Under the pieces are notes generated by a model. The model had not been told where the DNA came from, did not search any database, and worked only from the letters and a program-made list of their open reading frames with translations. Shown here in pieces: positions 1-8,277 of a stretch of 64,000 nt of DNA (the first letter of the stretch is position 1; the number at the start of each line of letters is the position of its first letter). The DNA lies in assembly GCF_039530945.1 (NCBI RefSeq), contig NZ_BAAAPC010000006.1, forward strand, positions 1-64,000, given 5' to 3'. Origin of the DNA: Nocardiopsis_C rhodophaea. GTDB taxonomy: Bacteria; Actinomycetota; Actinomycetes; Streptosporangiales; Streptosporangiaceae. Position numbers and translations under genes: made by a program.

Positions 1-1
1 G

Positions 2-127
2 GGTCCCGGGCGCCCTGCGGGGAGCCCGAACAAGCGTCCCGCACCCCGCTACGGCGTCCCGAAGAAGAACAAAACGGGCACTACAAGCCGCCCTGGACAC
101 AAGCAAGCAGGTAAAACAACAAGCTAG
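2..127 (+). CDS. C-terminal fragment of a basic protein, possibly a transposase tail (5' end outside window)
   Basis: An open frame enters from the left edge and stops with TAG at 125-127, giving 41 very basic residues rich in Lys, Arg, Pro, Gly and Thr. An AT-hook-like run (GRPAGSPNKR) is visible. Tails of this kind occur at the C-termini of some actinobacterial DDE transposases, but too little is present to identify the protein. Its stop overlaps the stop of the convergent DUF4282 gene, so little room is left for an inverted repeat. Function is not assignable from the window alone. Confidence 0.3.
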   Translation, partial: GPGRPAGSPNKRPAPRYGVPKKNKTGTTSRPGHKQAGKTTS

Positions 128-582
128 AAGCCGCCGCGCTTGCGGATGGCTGAGAGGTCCTCACTGATGCGGAAGACGACGATGAGCAGTTCGAGGCCGA
201 CGCGGGTGATGAGCACGGCGATCGCACCGCCGAGGACGGCACCGAGCAGGGCGAGGAACCCGCTGAGGGGCTCGATCGCCATGATGGTGAACGAGGTGAT
301 GACGCCGCTCAGGGTGAAGATGCCGATCAGCACCAGCCAGAGGACGTACAGCAGCTTGATGACCTTGGAGGTGACGAACTCCCGGAAGGAGAAGTCGAAC
401 AGCGACCCGAAGAAGCCCTTCTCCGTCGGCATGCGCTGCCCGGGCGCGCCCGGCGGCGGGGGCGGGGCACCCGGCCCGTAGGCACCGCCGGGCGGTGGTG
501 CGCCGGGGCCGCCGGGCGGTGGCTGCTGGTGGTACCCGTACTGCTGGGATGGGTCGTAGGGGTAGTCGCCGGGGGCATTCAT
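124..582 (-). CDS. DUF4282 domain membrane protein
   Basis: A 152-residue protein. Residues 1-50 are a Pro/Gly/Tyr/Gln-rich cytoplasmic-type tail. The DUF4282-like part follows, starting with an amphipathic segment (FFGSLFDFSFREFVTSK, about 57-73) and two hydrophobic helices at about 75-97 and 108-137, then a short basic end (RKRGGF). Proteins of this family are small actinobacterial membrane proteins of unknown function. I chose the ATG at 582 because the Pro-rich tail begins there and an AAGG lies upstream; an in-frame ATG at 642 would add 20 residues. The gene sits downstream of the yebC terminator, where ruvC is commonly found in related genomes. Confidence 0.75.
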   Translation of the reverse strand: MNAPGDYPYDPSQQYGYHQQPPPGGPGAPPPGGAYGPGAPPPPPGAPGQRMPTEKGFFGSLFDFSFREFVTSKVIKLLYVLWLVLIGIFTLSGVITSFTIMAIEPLSGFLALLGAVLGGAIAVLITRVGLELLIVVFRISEDLSAIRKRGGF

Positions 583-722
583 CAGCCTTGGTTCCTCATC
601 GTCGTTCGGAGGGGGACTGCGGACGCCGCGGCCGATGGACACGGCGGCCGCGATTCAGCGTCGCCCACCATATCGGCCCCCGCTGCGGTCACGACGCACG
701 CCCAGGCCGTAACCCCATGGCA

Positions 723-747
723 CCGCTCCCCCGGTCCGGGGGAGCGG
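723..747. terminator. GC-rich hairpin downstream of the yebC operon
   Basis: CCGCTCCCCC (723-732) pairs perfectly with GGGGGAGCGG (738-747) around a 5-nt loop. It lies behind the stronger hairpin at 781-816 when read on the minus strand, so it would be a second, back-up termination structure. No T-run follows. Confidence 0.55.
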
Positions 748-780
748 GGCGCGGGGCGTAAGCGTGGCGGAAGCGGCAAC

Positions 781-816
781 GCCTCGGGCCCCGCTGCGAA
801 CAGCGGGGCCCGAGGC
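781..816 (-). terminator. Strong terminator hairpin of the pdxS-pdxT-yebC transcript
   Basis: A perfect 16-bp stem (GCCTCGGGCCCCGCTG at 781-796, complement at 801-816) with a CGAA tetraloop. It begins about 35 nt after the yebC stop. The stem length and tetraloop strongly suggest a terminator, although there is no marked T-run, as is common in actinomycetes. Confidence 0.8.
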
Positions 817-850
817 GGAAGGACGGACGGGGTGTGCGCTCGGCCGTCGG

Positions 851-1600
851 TCAGCCGATCTTCGCCATGATCTCGTCCGGGATGTCGGCGTTGGTGTACA
901 CGTTCTGTACGTCGTCGGAGTCCTCAAGGGCGTCGACGACGCGCATCACCTTCTTGGCGTCGTCCTCGCCCACGGGCACCTCCATGCTCGGCAGGAACGA
1001 GGTTTCGGCCGACTCGTAGTCGATACCGGCCTCCTGCAGGGCCGTGCGGACGTCCACCAGGTCGGTGGCCTCGCAGACGACCTCGAAGGACTCGCCCAGG
1101 TCGTTGACGTCCTCGGCACCGGCCTCCAGCACAGCGAGCGTGACGTCGTCCTCGGTGGTGCCGTCCTTGGGGACGATCACCACGCCCTTGCGGCTGAACA
1201 GGTAGGACACCGAACCGGCGTCGGCCATGGAACCGCCGTTGCGAGTGACCGCGACGCGTACCTCGGAGGCCGCGCGGTTGCGGTTGTCGGTGAGGCACTC
1301 GACGAGCAGCGCCACGCCGCCGGGGGCGTAGCCCTCGTACATGACGGTTTCCCAGTTGGCCCCACCGGCCTCCTCACCGGAACCGCGCTTGCGCGCGCGC
1401 TCGATGTTGTCCAGCGGCACCGAGTTCTTCTTCGCCTTCTGGATGGCGTCGAACAGCGTCGGGTTGCCATCCGGGTCGCCACCACCAGTACGCGCGGCCA
1501 CCTCGACGTTCTTGACCAGCTTGGCGAAGAGCTTGCCTCGCTTGGCGTCGATGACGGCTTTCTTGTGCTTCGTGGTGGCCCACTTGGAGTGGCCGCTCAT
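851..1600 (-). CDS. yebC: YebC/PmpR (TACO1) family protein
   Basis: 249 residues, the normal family length. The N-terminus (MSGHSKWATTKHKKAVIDAKRGKLFAKL) is the hallmark of the family, with later segments typical of domains II and III (TEDDVTLAVLEAGAEDV; DALEDSDDVQNVYTN). Family members were first described as DNA-binding regulators, and several are now linked to translation, especially of proline-rich stretches. Which role applies here cannot be read from sequence. The ATG overlaps the pdxT stop (ATGA, 1597-1600), so the two are probably translationally coupled. The family is often followed by ruvC, which is not seen here. Confidence 0.93.
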   Translation of the reverse strand: MSGHSKWATTKHKKAVIDAKRGKLFAKLVKNVEVAARTGGGDPDGNPTLFDAIQKAKKNSVPLDNIERARKRGSGEEAGGANWETVMYEGYAPGGVALLVECLTDNRNRAASEVRVAVTRNGGSMADAGSVSYLFSRKGVVIVPKDGTTEDDVTLAVLEAGAEDVNDLGESFEVVCEATDLVDVRTALQEAGIDYESAETSFLPSMEVPVGEDDAKKVMRVVDALEDSDDVQNVYTNADIPDEIMAKIG

Positions 1601-2205
1601 GCGTTTCCTTTCACCATGTCGACGAAGAGCCGGTGGATACGCGCGTCCCCGGTGAGTTCGGGATGGAATGACGTGGCCAGCAGGCCCCCCTGTCGGACCG
1701 CGACGATCCTACCGGCGCGTTCTCCGTGGGTGACCTGGCCGATCACGTCGACGTCGGCGCTGACGGACTCGACCCAGGGCGCCCGGATGAACACCGCCTC
1801 CAGCGGCCCTCCGTCGACCCCCGCGATCTCGATCGGCGACTCGAAGGACTCGGTCTGCCGACCGAAGGCGTTGCGCCGCACCGTCATGTCGATCCCGCCG
1901 ACGGTCTCCTGGTCCGCGGCGCCGTCCAGGATGCGGTCGGCCAGCAGGATCATCCCCGCGCACGTACCGTAGGCGGGCAGCCCTTCGTGGATGCGCTTGC
2001 GCATCGGTTCCATCAGCTCGTAGCGCACCGCGAGCTTGGACATCGTGGTCGACTCTCCACCAGGGAGGACCAGGCCGTCGACCTCGTCGAGTTCCTCGGG
2101 ACGCAGGACCGGGCGCGCGGGGACGCCGAGCCCTTCGAGGACACGCAGGTGTTCGGCGGTGTCGCCCTGGAGGGCGAGGACCCCGATGGTGGGTGTGGCG
2201 GTCAA
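1597..2205 (-). CDS. pdxT: Pyridoxal 5'-phosphate synthase glutaminase subunit PdxT
   Basis: About 202 residues. PdxT hydrolyses glutamine and channels ammonia to PdxS for vitamin B6 (PLP) synthesis without deoxyxylulose phosphate. The class I amidotransferase triad is visible: nucleophile Cys at about 82 (YGTCAGM), and His181 and Glu183 in SFHPEL; the GGES oxyanion motif is near residue 49. I chose the TTG at 2205 because an AGGTAG precedes it; an in-frame ATG at 2229 has no evident Shine-Dalgarno and would add eight residues. The gene follows pdxS after a 250-bp spacer and overlaps yebC by four bases. Confidence 0.92.
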   Translation of the reverse strand: MTATPTIGVLALQGDTAEHLRVLEGLGVPARPVLRPEELDEVDGLVLPGGESTTMSKLAVRYELMEPMRKRIHEGLPAYGTCAGMILLADRILDGAADQETVGGIDMTVRRNAFGRQTESFESPIEIAGVDGGPLEAVFIRAPWVESVSADVDVIGQVTHGERAGRIVAVRQGGLLATSFHPELTGDARIHRLFVDMVKGNA

Positions 2206-2453
2206 CGAACTACCTCGCTCGGAATTCACGGTGCTGGGGCGTGGGCCGGGGCACGCTGTGTCCGGCTGCCCAATTCACCAGCCTAGATGCTCTGGCGATC
2301 CGGACACGACACATGGCGGCCGGGCTGAGGGTTTCTGCTCCGGCCGCCGGATCGCGGACCTGGGCACAGAGCCGGACGCGCCGCCCGGGGACGGCCGGCG
2401 GCGGTCGGCCTCGGTGCGGCGCCGGTCGCGCCGACGCGGAAAACGGTGGCCGG

Positions 2454-3365
2454 CTACCAACCGCGCCCGGCGTAGCGCTGGGTCTCGTCGAGCTCGTCGA
2501 GGTTGATACCGACCATGGCACCGCCCAGGCCGCGGGAGACCTTGGCGATGACCTCGGGGTCGTTGTAGTGCAGCGTGGCCTGCACGATGGCGTCGGCGCG
2601 TTTGGCCGGGTCGCCCGACTTGAAGATGCCGGAGCCGACGAAGACGCTCTCGGCGCCGAGCTGGCGCATCAGGGCCGCGTCGGCCGGGGTGGCCACGCCG
2701 CCGGCGGAGAACAGCGGGACCGGGAGCTTGCCCAGGCGCGCGACCTCCTTGACGATGTCGTACGGCGCCCGCATCTCCTTGGCCGCGCCGAACAGCTCGG
2801 CCTCGTCGAGGGTGCCCAGGCGCTTGATCTCGGAGCGGATGGACCGCATGTGCCGGGTGGCCTCGACTACGTTGCCGGTCCCGGCCTCGCCCTTGGAGCG
2901 GATCATGGCCGCGCCCTCGGCGATGCGGCGCAGTGCCTCGCCGATGTTGGTGGCGCCGCAGACGAACGGAACGGTGAAGGCCCACTTGTCGATGTGGTGG
3001 GCCTCGTCGGCCGGGGTGAGGACCTCCGACTCGTCGATGAAGTCGACACCCAGGGACTGCAGGACCTGCGCCTCGACGAAGTGACCGATACGGGCCTTGG
3101 CCATGACCGGGATGGAGACGGCCTCGACGATGCCGTCGATCATGTCCGGGTCGGACATCCGGGCCACTCCGCCGTCCTTGCGGATGTCGGCGGGGACGCG
3201 CTCCAGGGCCATGACCGCGACGGCACCGGCGTCCTCGGCGATCTTGGCCTGCTCCGGGGTGACCACGTCCATGATCACGCCGTTCTTGAGCTGCTCTGCC
3301 ATGCCGCGCTTGACGCGGGTGGTACCCACGGTGCTCTCGGTCGAGTTCTCAACGGTGTTGGCCAC
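2454..3365 (-). CDS. pdxS: Pyridoxal 5'-phosphate synthase lyase subunit PdxS
   Basis: 303 residues, a (beta/alpha)8 barrel that condenses ribose 5-phosphate, glyceraldehyde 3-phosphate and PdxT-derived ammonia into PLP. Diagnostic stretches are VKRGMAEQLKNGVIMDVV with the early catalytic Asp, ALERVPADIRKDGGVARMSDP, the lysine-bearing VMAKARIGH, and GGVATPADAALMRQLGA in the phosphate-binding region. The C-terminus is slightly short, ending ETQRYAGRGW. The GTG start at 3365 is preceded by GGGAG with about nine bases of spacing. It is the first PLP gene of the minus-strand run and lies 190 bp downstream of the LemA-like gene. Confidence 0.95.
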   Translation of the reverse strand: MANTVENSTESTVGTTRVKRGMAEQLKNGVIMDVVTPEQAKIAEDAGAVAVMALERVPADIRKDGGVARMSDPDMIDGIVEAVSIPVMAKARIGHFVEAQVLQSLGVDFIDESEVLTPADEAHHIDKWAFTVPFVCGATNIGEALRRIAEGAAMIRSKGEAGTGNVVEATRHMRSIRSEIKRLGTLDEAELFGAAKEMRAPYDIVKEVARLGKLPVPLFSAGGVATPADAALMRQLGAESVFVGSGIFKSGDPAKRADAIVQATLHYNDPEVIAKVSRGLGGAMVGINLDELDETQRYAGRGW

Positions 3366-3555
3366 GGTGGCGGACTCCCAAGTTCTTCAGCGGAGAGGGG
3401 ATTACCCGCCCGCGATGCGCCGAGACTGGTCCGCATCCGGGCTTCTTCACTCCCCATACTAGATCCTCTCCTCCCCACCTTTCTCAGGACATTTCGGCGC
3501 CTTTCGCCTACGGTGCTCGACACTCTGTCCTGCCCCGCCTCCCCGGAGCCGCGCC

Positions 3556-4110
3556 TCAGGCCCCGCGCCCCCAGGCCGGGGGCTCGTCGTCCATCTCGAA
3601 GAACTCCGGCATGGGCGCGTGCCCGGCCAGCCGGAAGACGCTGACCAGACGGCTGGATCGGGCCTCGCGGATGCTCGCGACGCCGTCGTTGTAGAAGCGC
3701 CGCGCCAGGTGGACACGCTTGGCCGCGGCCTCGACCTCGGCCAGCAGGTCGTCGCCGGCGGGGTCGCGACCCGCCGCCATGGCCTCGGTGAAGCCGGGCT
3801 GGTCCACCACCGCGCGCAACGCCCGCGACAGGTTGCTCTCGGCCAGCTCCCGCGCGGCGCGGTCGGTGGCCCGGCGCGCCTTGCCCGCGGCGTCGGCCAG
3901 CAGCACCGAGGAGGCTGGCTCCAGTTCGGCCGCGGAGGCGAGCTCCAGCACGACCGCGCCGCGGCGCTCCAGCGCGGCGTCCAGGGCCGCCTGCGCCGTC
4001 TCGACGCGGGTGTGCAGCCGGTCCAGCCGTCCGGCCCGCCAGGACAGGTAGAAGCCCGACAGCACCAGCAGCGCGAAGACCACGGACACGGCAGCCAGCA
4101 GCTCGGCCAT
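3556..4110 (-). CDS. LemA-like membrane protein
   Basis: 184 residues. An N-terminal membrane helix (about 3-23) is followed by an Ala/Arg-rich alpha-helical region and a C-terminal segment (ARRFYNDGVASIREARSSRLVSVFRLAGHAPMPEFFEMD) that matches the end of the LemA fold (YN..V and a final pattern ending near FF). LemA proteins are single-pass helical membrane proteins of uncertain role. The gene is five bases downstream of pimA and is likely co-transcribed; in mycobacteria this slot holds a different gene (Rv2609c). The start ATG at 4110 begins directly with the membrane helix. Confidence 0.75.
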   Translation of the reverse strand: MAELLAAVSVVFALLVLSGFYLSWRAGRLDRLHTRVETAQAALDAALERRGAVVLELASAAELEPASSVLLADAAGKARRATDRAARELAESNLSRALRAVVDQPGFTEAMAAGRDPAGDDLLAEVEAAAKRVHLARRFYNDGVASIREARSSRLVSVFRLAGHAPMPEFFEMDDEPPAWGRGA

Positions 4111-4115
4111 CCGCC

Positions 4116-5261
4116 CTACGCCTCCTCTCGCCGTCCCGCCGTCACCGGACCGGTGGCGGCACCGGCCAGGACGGTCTCGTACACCCGCAGCACATCCTCG
4201 GCCACGGTGCGCCAGTCGTAGCCGCGCACCGCGGCGCGCGCCGACGCCGACAGGGAGCGGCGGCGCGACGGAGAGTCGAGCAGCTCGGCGGCGCCCCCGG
4301 CCAGGGCGGCGGGGTCGCCGGCGGCGAACAGGTGGCCGGCCTCGCCACCGCGCAGCACCTGCCGGAACGCGGGGATGTCGCTGGCCAGGATGGCGGCTCC
4401 CGCCGACATCGCCTCGGTGAGCACGATGCCGAAGCTCTCCCCGCCCAGGTTGGGCGCGCAGAACAGGTCGACCGAGTGGTAGGCGCGGATCTTGTCCTCG
4501 TCGTCGACGCGTCCCAGCATCTCCACGCGGTCCCGCAGGTCCGCCGGGAGGCGGCTGAGCGCCTCGTCGGCGTCGCCGGGTCCGGCGACGAGGAGGCGCA
4601 GCCCCTCGCGTTGGCGGCCCAGGGTGGTGAACGCTTCCAGCAGCACCCCCAGGCCCTTGCGCGGTTCGTCGAGACGGCCCACGAAGCCGATCGCGCCGCC
4701 CGGCCCCGGCCAGCCGTCCAGCGGTTCGGCCTTCTCGAAGCGCTGGACCGCGACCCCGTTGGGGATGAGGACCGCGTCGCCGCCGAGGTGTTCGACGAGC
4801 GTTTTCCGGGCGGAATCCGACACGGCGATCCGGCCGCTGATCTTCTCCAGGGCGGTGCGCAGGGCGGCGGCCGAGACCGACATCGCCCGGGAGCGGGGGT
4901 TGGAGGTGTGGAAGGTGGCGACGATCGGGCCGTCGGCCACCCAGCAGGCCAGCAGGGACAGACTGGGGGCGGCGGGTTCGTGGACGTGCAGGACGTCGAA
5001 CTCGCCCTCGCGGATCCAGCGCCGCACGCGGGCGGCGACACGGAAGCCGAACGCGAGCCGCGCCACCGACCCGTTGTAGGGCACGGGGACGGCGCGTCCG
5101 GCGGGGACGATGTGGGCGGGCAGTTCGGCGTCGGAGTCGCACGGGGTCAGAACGGAGACCTCGTGGCCGAGCTCCATGAGGGTTTCGGCGAGGTCGCCCA
5201 CATGCTGCTGAACACCCCCGGGGACTTCCCACGTGTAGGGGCAGACCAGGCCTACGCGCAT
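4116..5261 (-). CDS. pimA: Phosphatidylinositol alpha-mannosyltransferase PimA (GT4)
   Basis: 381 residues. PimA transfers mannose from GDP-mannose to the 2-position of the inositol of phosphatidylinositol, the first step of PIM synthesis on the inner membrane face. Features of GT-B family 4 are clear: the N-terminal glycine-rich acceptor loop (PYTWEVPGGVQQHV), DVLHVHEPAAPS, the donor loop (GFVGRLDEPRKG) and the C-terminal E-x7-E motif (GGESFGIVLTEAMSAG). The ATG at 5261 is preceded by an excellent GGAGG at eight bases; an earlier in-frame ATG (5291) would overlap patA. It sits four bases downstream of patA, in the order pgsA-patA-pimA known from mycobacteria. Confidence 0.92.
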   Translation of the reverse strand: MRVGLVCPYTWEVPGGVQQHVGDLAETLMELGHEVSVLTPCDSDAELPAHIVPAGRAVPVPYNGSVARLAFGFRVAARVRRWIREGEFDVLHVHEPAAPSLSLLACWVADGPIVATFHTSNPRSRAMSVSAAALRTALEKISGRIAVSDSARKTLVEHLGGDAVLIPNGVAVQRFEKAEPLDGWPGPGGAIGFVGRLDEPRKGLGVLLEAFTTLGRQREGLRLLVAGPGDADEALSRLPADLRDRVEMLGRVDDEDKIRAYHSVDLFCAPNLGGESFGIVLTEAMSAGAAILASDIPAFRQVLRGGEAGHLFAAGDPAALAGGAAELLDSPSRRRSLSASARAAVRGYDWRTVAEDVLRVYETVLAGAATGPVTAGRREEA

Positions 5262-5265
5262 CGCG

Positions 5266-6387
5266 TCACCGCCTCCGGCCGACGTCGTCATCGCGCGGCG
5301 GGGCCGGATCCGCCGACACGTCGGGGGCTGTGTCCACCGTAGTCGCGTGGCACCCGCCAGGCGCGCGATGAGCGCCCGTGTCGGGCGTCGTTGGGGAGGG
5401 GGCGGCGCACGGGGCGACCGTCGCGGCGCGGCCGGTGGCGTCCGCGGCCCCGGTACGGTCCGGGTCGGCGAGGTCGTCGAGGTCCGCGGCGAATACGCGC
5501 TGCAGCATGTGCCAGTTCTCCGGGTGTTCGGCGATCACGCCCTCGAACTCCCCGGCCAGCCGCTGCGTCATGGCCCGGACCTTGGCGGCGCGGTCGCCCT
5601 CCTCGGGCACGGGGATCTCCTCGTGGACGCGGATGCGCATGGTGTCCCCGTCGTACCACAGGGAGACCGGCAGCAGCGCGGCACCGGTGCGCTCGGCCAG
5701 CACGGCCGGGCCCGCGGGCATGCGGGCCGCCTCGCCGAAGAAGTCGACCTCGATCCCGTTGCGGGTGAGGTCGCGGTCGGCGAGCAGGCAGACCAGGCGG
5801 CCGTCGCGCAGCCGCCGGGCGAGCGTGCCGAAGGCGTTGCCGTCGCCGCCGGTGAGCGGCAGCACCTCGATGCCGATGCTCTCCCGTGCGGCAACGAAGC
5901 GCTGGAAGAGGCGTTCGGGGCGGACGCGCTGGGCCACGGTCGTCGGCCGGATGCCGTGCATCGCGATCCACGCCCCGGCGAGGTCGTAGTTGGCCATGTG
6001 CGGCAGCGCGGCGACGACGCCCCGGCCGCGGCGGAGGTTCGTCTCGACGTTCTCCAGGCCGGTCACGTCGACACGGCGCATGACCTGGCCGCGGGTCATC
6101 GCCGGCAGGCGGAACATCTCGTAGTAGTAGCGCATGTAGGAGCGCATGGTCGCGCGCGAGAGCGCGCGCAGCTGGGCCAGGGTGGCGTCGGGCCCGGCGA
6201 CCCGCCGCAGGTTGGCCTCAAGCTGCCGGACACCGCCGATCCGCTTGCGCCAGGCGTGGTCGGCGATCCGGTCGAACACGCGCCGCCCCGCCCCTTCGGG
6301 GACCGTGCGGAGCAGCGCCCAGCCCGCGGTGAAGGCCGCCGCGGAGGTCCGTTCGTCCATATCCGCTTCTGCCTCGTCTCTCGTCAT
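5266..6387 (-). CDS. Phosphatidylinositol mannoside acyltransferase (PatA-like, LpxL/HtrB family)
   Basis: 373 residues. It is expected to acylate the mannose of PIM using acyl-CoA at the inner membrane leaflet. The H-x4-D catalytic motif of the LABLAT/HtrB family is present (LPHMANYD, about residues 125-132), followed by LADRDLTRNGIEVDFFG and a conserved ENWHMLQRVF segment. The roughly 75 C-terminal residues after VFAADLDDL are low-complexity, rich in Asp, Ala, Pro and Thr, and look unstructured. It lies between pgsA and pimA, which fixes its role in phosphatidylinositol mannoside assembly. Confidence 0.88.
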   Translation of the reverse strand: MTRDEAEADMDERTSAAAFTAGWALLRTVPEGAGRRVFDRIADHAWRKRIGGVRQLEANLRRVAGPDATLAQLRALSRATMRSYMRYYYEMFRLPAMTRGQVMRRVDVTGLENVETNLRRGRGVVAALPHMANYDLAGAWIAMHGIRPTTVAQRVRPERLFQRFVAARESIGIEVLPLTGGDGNAFGTLARRLRDGRLVCLLADRDLTRNGIEVDFFGEAARMPAGPAVLAERTGAALLPVSLWYDGDTMRIRVHEEIPVPEEGDRAAKVRAMTQRLAGEFEGVIAEHPENWHMLQRVFAADLDDLADPDRTGAADATGRAATVAPCAAPSPTTPDTGAHRAPGGCHATTVDTAPDVSADPAPPRDDDVGRRR

Positions 6388-6491
6388 GGGGGTCGTCGGG
6401 CCGCTCGTCGGGACCGCCGGCCGGCCGCCGAGGTGCCAGGGGTGGCGGGGGCGCCCACCGGTCGGGGGCGGGCGCGCCCGTCACACGGGGG

Positions 6492-7124
6492 TCAGGCGTT
6501 CTCGGAGTCGCCCGCGTGCTGGGGCGGCGCGGTCAGCCGGGCCCGCGTCTCGACCAGGCGCTGGGCGATGGTGACCGCGCTGAGCGCGGCCAGCAGCCAC
6601 AGGCCGCCCGCCAGGACATAGGGGACACCCAGACCGCCAAGCCCCGCGGCGACGAGGACGAGGATGAGGCGCTCCGTGCGCTCGGCAATGCCCACGTCGC
6701 AGTTGGCACCCAGTCCTTCGGCGCGGGCTTTGATGTAGGAGACCCCGAACCCGGCGATCATGCAGAACAGGGTCAGCCCGGCCAGGACCGGGTCGTTGCC
6801 CCCACCGGTGAACCACCACAGCAGTCCCGCGAAGATCGCGGCGTCGGAGAGCCGGTCGAGCGTGGAGTCGAGGAAGGCCCCCCACTTGCTGTCGGCGCCG
6901 GTGGAGCGCGCCACGGCCCCGTCCAACATGTCGAACAGCACGAACACCGTGACGACGACGGTGCCGACGTAGAGTTCGCCGCGCGGGTAGAAGTACATCG
7001 AGCTCACGACGACACCGATCGCCCCGATAAGGGTGACCATGTTCGGGGTGAGGCCGATCCGGGCGAGCCCCTGCCCCACGGGGCGGGTGACTCGGGCGAC
7101 GGCAGGACGCAGGATTCGCAGCAT
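6492..7124 (-). CDS. pgsA: Phosphatidylinositol phosphate synthase (CDP-alcohol phosphatidyltransferase)
   Basis: 210 residues with about six membrane helices. The CDP-alcohol phosphotransferase signature D-x2-DG-x2-AR-x8-G-x3-D-x3-D is complete (from DMLDGAVAR through LDSTLDRLSD, about residues 65-94). In actinobacteria this enzyme makes phosphatidylinositol phosphate from CDP-diacylglycerol and inositol 1-phosphate, supplying PimA and PatA encoded just downstream. The ATG at 7124 was chosen because the conserved N-terminus (MLRILRPAVARVTRPVGQGL) begins there. A gap of about 100 bp separates it from patA. Confidence 0.92.
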   Translation of the reverse strand: MLRILRPAVARVTRPVGQGLARIGLTPNMVTLIGAIGVVVSSMYFYPRGELYVGTVVVTVFVLFDMLDGAVARSTGADSKWGAFLDSTLDRLSDAAIFAGLLWWFTGGGNDPVLAGLTLFCMIAGFGVSYIKARAEGLGANCDVGIAERTERLILVLVAAGLGGLGVPYVLAGGLWLLAALSAVTIAQRLVETRARLTAPPQHAGDSENA

Positions 7125-7203
7125 GACTTCTCTAGATCCTAGAGCGGATGGTCCGTGACACGCGGGGTGCGCCACGCTCACCGGGTGGTGCGCGTGCGTC
7201 TCC

Positions 7204-7578
7204 TCACCCGGGCGGACGGATCCGGCAGGCGGCGGTCCCGCCCGGCATCCGGTGGCGGTTGGCCGCCACCCAGCGGTAGGCGACGGCGCCCACCGACCGC
7301 AGCGGGCCGGTTCGCAGCAGGAGGCCGAGCGGTCGCCACACGCGGCGCGGCGACGCGAGCAGGAGGACGGCCACGGCGTCGATGCCGCCCCATACGCGGC
7401 GCCCGTCGGGGTGCAGCACGAGGACCTCGTTCTGGGCGCGGCTCGCCAGCTCATCGGAAAGGCCGCCGTCCTGGAAGGGCACGGCCACGATGTCGGGCAC
7501 CACGTGCCGCAGCGCGAACTCCACGCACGAGCTGCAGAAGGCGCAGTCGCCGTCGAAAACCAGCACCGGTGTGGACAT
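7204..7578 (-). CDS. DCC-family thiol-disulfide oxidoreductase-like protein (DUF393)
   Basis: 124 residues. The N-terminal VFDGDCAFCSSCVEF carries the DxxCxxC pattern of the DCC (DUF393) family, a thioredoxin-fold-like group; an additional Cys follows. The middle region (DAVAVLLLASPRRVWRPLGLLL) matches the family helix. The substrate is unknown. The gene is inserted between the HIT gene and pgsA and is probably part of the same minus-strand transcript; in mycobacteria the HIT gene and pgsA are adjacent. No signal peptide is seen, so it is likely cytoplasmic or membrane-peripheral. Confidence 0.8.
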   Translation of the reverse strand: MSTPVLVFDGDCAFCSSCVEFALRHVVPDIVAVPFQDGGLSDELASRAQNEVLVLHPDGRRVWGGIDAVAVLLLASPRRVWRPLGLLLRTGPLRSVGAVAYRWVAANRHRMPGGTAACRIRPPG

Positions 7579-7602
7579 GCCGCCTCCGTCGTCCGACCGT
7601 CG

Positions 7603-8154
7603 TCAGTGTTCTGGCCAATGCTCGGCGAGTGCCGCGCGGGTCTGGGCCAGCATCTCCGGCAGCACCTTGGTCTGGCCGATCACCGGCATGAAGTTGGTGT
7701 CGCCTCCCCAGCGGGGAACGACGTGCTGGTGCAGGTGCGCGGCGATGCCCGCGCCTGCGGGGCTGCCCAGGTTCATCCCGACGTTGAACCCCTGCGGTCC
7801 GGCGGACCGGCGCAGCGCGGTGATGCCGTCCTGGGTCATCGCGGCGAGATCGGCGGTCTCGGCCTCGTCCAGCTCGGTGTAGTCGGCGACGTGCCGGTAG
7901 GGGCAGATCAGCAGGTGCCCACTGTTGTAGGGGTAGAGGTTGAGCACCGCGAACGTGGTCTTCCCGCGGGCCACGACGAGGCCTTCCTCGTCCGGCAGCC
8001 CCGGGGCGCGGCAGAACGGGCAGCCGTCACCGGCGGCCGACGTCTTGGGCTTGTCGCCCTTGATGTAGGCCATGCGGTGCGGTGTCCACAGGCGCTGGAA
8101 GCCGTCGGGGTCCATGGCGCCTCCCGCGACGTCCTCCCGCTCCGACCCGCTCAT
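7603..8154 (-). CDS. HIT domain protein, AP4A phosphorylase-like
   Basis: 183 residues. The histidine-triad motif is seen as HLHQHVVPRW (about residues 142-151) and a CPFC zinc-type pair is near residues 45-48. The closest functional analogue by context is mycobacterial Rv2613c, a diadenosine tetraphosphate phosphorylase located beside pgsA1. The insert between the CxxC and the triad (NLYPYNSGHLLICPYRHVADYTEL) is typical of this subgroup. The start ATG at 8154 is preceded by GAGGTGA at good spacing; an internal ATG at 8115 has GGGAGG but only four bases of spacing. Confidence 0.85.
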   Translation of the reverse strand: MSGSEREDVAGGAMDPDGFQRLWTPHRMAYIKGDKPKTSAAGDGCPFCRAPGLPDEEGLVVARGKTTFAVLNLYPYNSGHLLICPYRHVADYTELDEAETADLAAMTQDGITALRRSAGPQGFNVGMNLGSPAGAGIAAHLHQHVVPRWGGDTNFMPVIGQTKVLPEMLAQTRAALAEHWPEH

Positions 8155-8277
8155 CGCCCGCTCACCTCATCAAATTCGCTCATGCGGTCATTCTCCCGCT
8201 GCTTGGCGGTTTCCAGCATAGGAGGCCCCCGCGGTCCCGCGCGCCAGGGCAGGCCACGGTTCCGCCACGGTCGTTGA

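Noticed and set aside
1..127. Complete insertion sequence at the left edge
   Set aside because: Only 41 residues of a possible transposase tail are present and no inverted repeat or target duplication is visible.
3556..5232. Very long minus-strand frame covering the LemA-like and pimA region
   Set aside because: Only its last 184 codons read as a protein; the rest is an Arg/Pro-rich out-of-frame shadow of pimA, whose own frame has clear domains.
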